The position numbers were made by a program, and so were the translations under genes. Positions 63,746 to 64,000 of a stretch of 64,000 nt of DNA are shown here, in pieces. Within the stretch, counting starts at the first letter, position 1, and the number at the start of each line of letters is the position of its first letter. This stretch comes from Diphasiastrum complanatum (lineage: Eukaryota; Streptophyta; Lycopodiopsida; Lycopodiales; Lycopodiaceae). The notes beneath the pieces are model-generated. The model searched no databases, was not told the origin of the DNA, and worked only from the letters and a program-made list of their open reading frames with translations. The stretch is from NCBI GenBank assembly GCA_029204225.1, contig CM055110.1, forward strand, positions 35,937,239-36,001,238, given 5' to 3'.

Positions 63746-64000
63746 CTAAGAAGACGAGACTAATGAAGACTGAGAGCTAAGCATGAGAGCCGAGAAATAC
63801 TAGCTAGGAAAGACATGCAAGAACTGTGTAAGCCAGCTCATGGTGAATCCCGGAAGATGGAATGACCATGTAAGAACTAGTATTTCTAGGCAAATGTAAT
63901 AAATGCAAGTAGACCCCTCTTAAAGAAAGTAGAGTGAGCCACCTTTTGATGATGACCTCTAGTGGAGAGCATCATTCCACTTGTAAATTGTGAAATGTGG

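Larger units (their letters stand above)
61732..64000 (-). mobile_element. CACTA (En/Spm) transposon, one end
   Basis: CACTACAACATTTGGAGGAT at 61732 is a CACTA-type terminal inverted repeat. It is followed by GC-richer subterminal repeats (61811-62030) as in En/Spm elements. Two related coding ends on the minus strand (62338-62446, 63524-63745) point toward this terminus, so it would be the 3' end. The other end, which would give the 3-bp target duplication, is beyond the window. Confidence 0.65.

Overview
This window is repeat-rich nuclear DNA of a land plant, almost certainly a vascular plant with a large genome. The evidence is plant-type Ty1/copia and Ty3/gypsy LTR retrotransposons with tRNA-iMet or tRNA-Asp primer-binding sites, a Helitron Rep fragment, a CACTA transposon end and long GA or TA microsatellites. 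The species cannot be named from the sequence; a gymnosperm, fern or lycophyte would fit. No intact ordinary host gene, rRNA, tRNA or CRISPR array was seen. Nearly every coding region is a decayed retroelement piece.

Layout. 1-5026: minus-strand gypsy G1 running off the left edge. 5093-8965: plus-strand copia A, whose 3' LTR is reduced to 24 bp. 8966-9864: solo minus LTR (family X). 9866-14190: plus-strand copia H (truncated LTR, PBS, start of gag), interrupted at 10836-13955 by a short minus-strand gypsy derivative (G2). 15380-18547: two minus-strand copia remnants (C1, C2). 18548-25357: a complete LTR element with 5-bp target duplications but no recognisable gag-pol (LARD-like), inserted in C2. 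25794-28367: a copia body with its two LTRs in opposite orientation. 28381-31140: copia F with a tandem duplication in gag. 31241-33432: copia debris.

33775-37692 is the least ordinary stretch: an unrecognised broken reading frame, an unbroken 599-codon frame built from two copies of a copia-related module, and, on the minus strand, a decayed gene for a histone H3-like protein. That protein has an H3-type N-terminus, a complete histone fold and an in-frame Ser/Pro-rich extension. 38000-44866: gypsy G3 followed by an LTR that also serves a second gag (G3'). 44866-47325: an LTR, a copia A-family fragment and its LTR.

47326-56908: copia D, which has target duplications (GGGCA) and splits a Helitron Rep reading frame. 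D itself contains a solo LTR (48675-49741) and the most complete element of the window, copia E (49977-56004; TSD ATAAC; LTRs that do not end TG/CA). 56909-61731: the other Helitron half, an unrecognised minus-strand coding remnant, a copia LTR with PBS and a 91-bp tandem repeat. 61732-64000: one end of a CACTA transposon with subterminal repeats, continuing off the right edge.

The LTR pairs with target duplications give an order of events: E is younger than D, D is younger than the Helitron fragment, and the LARD is younger than C2. All boundaries and comparisons were made by eye; percentages are approximate.
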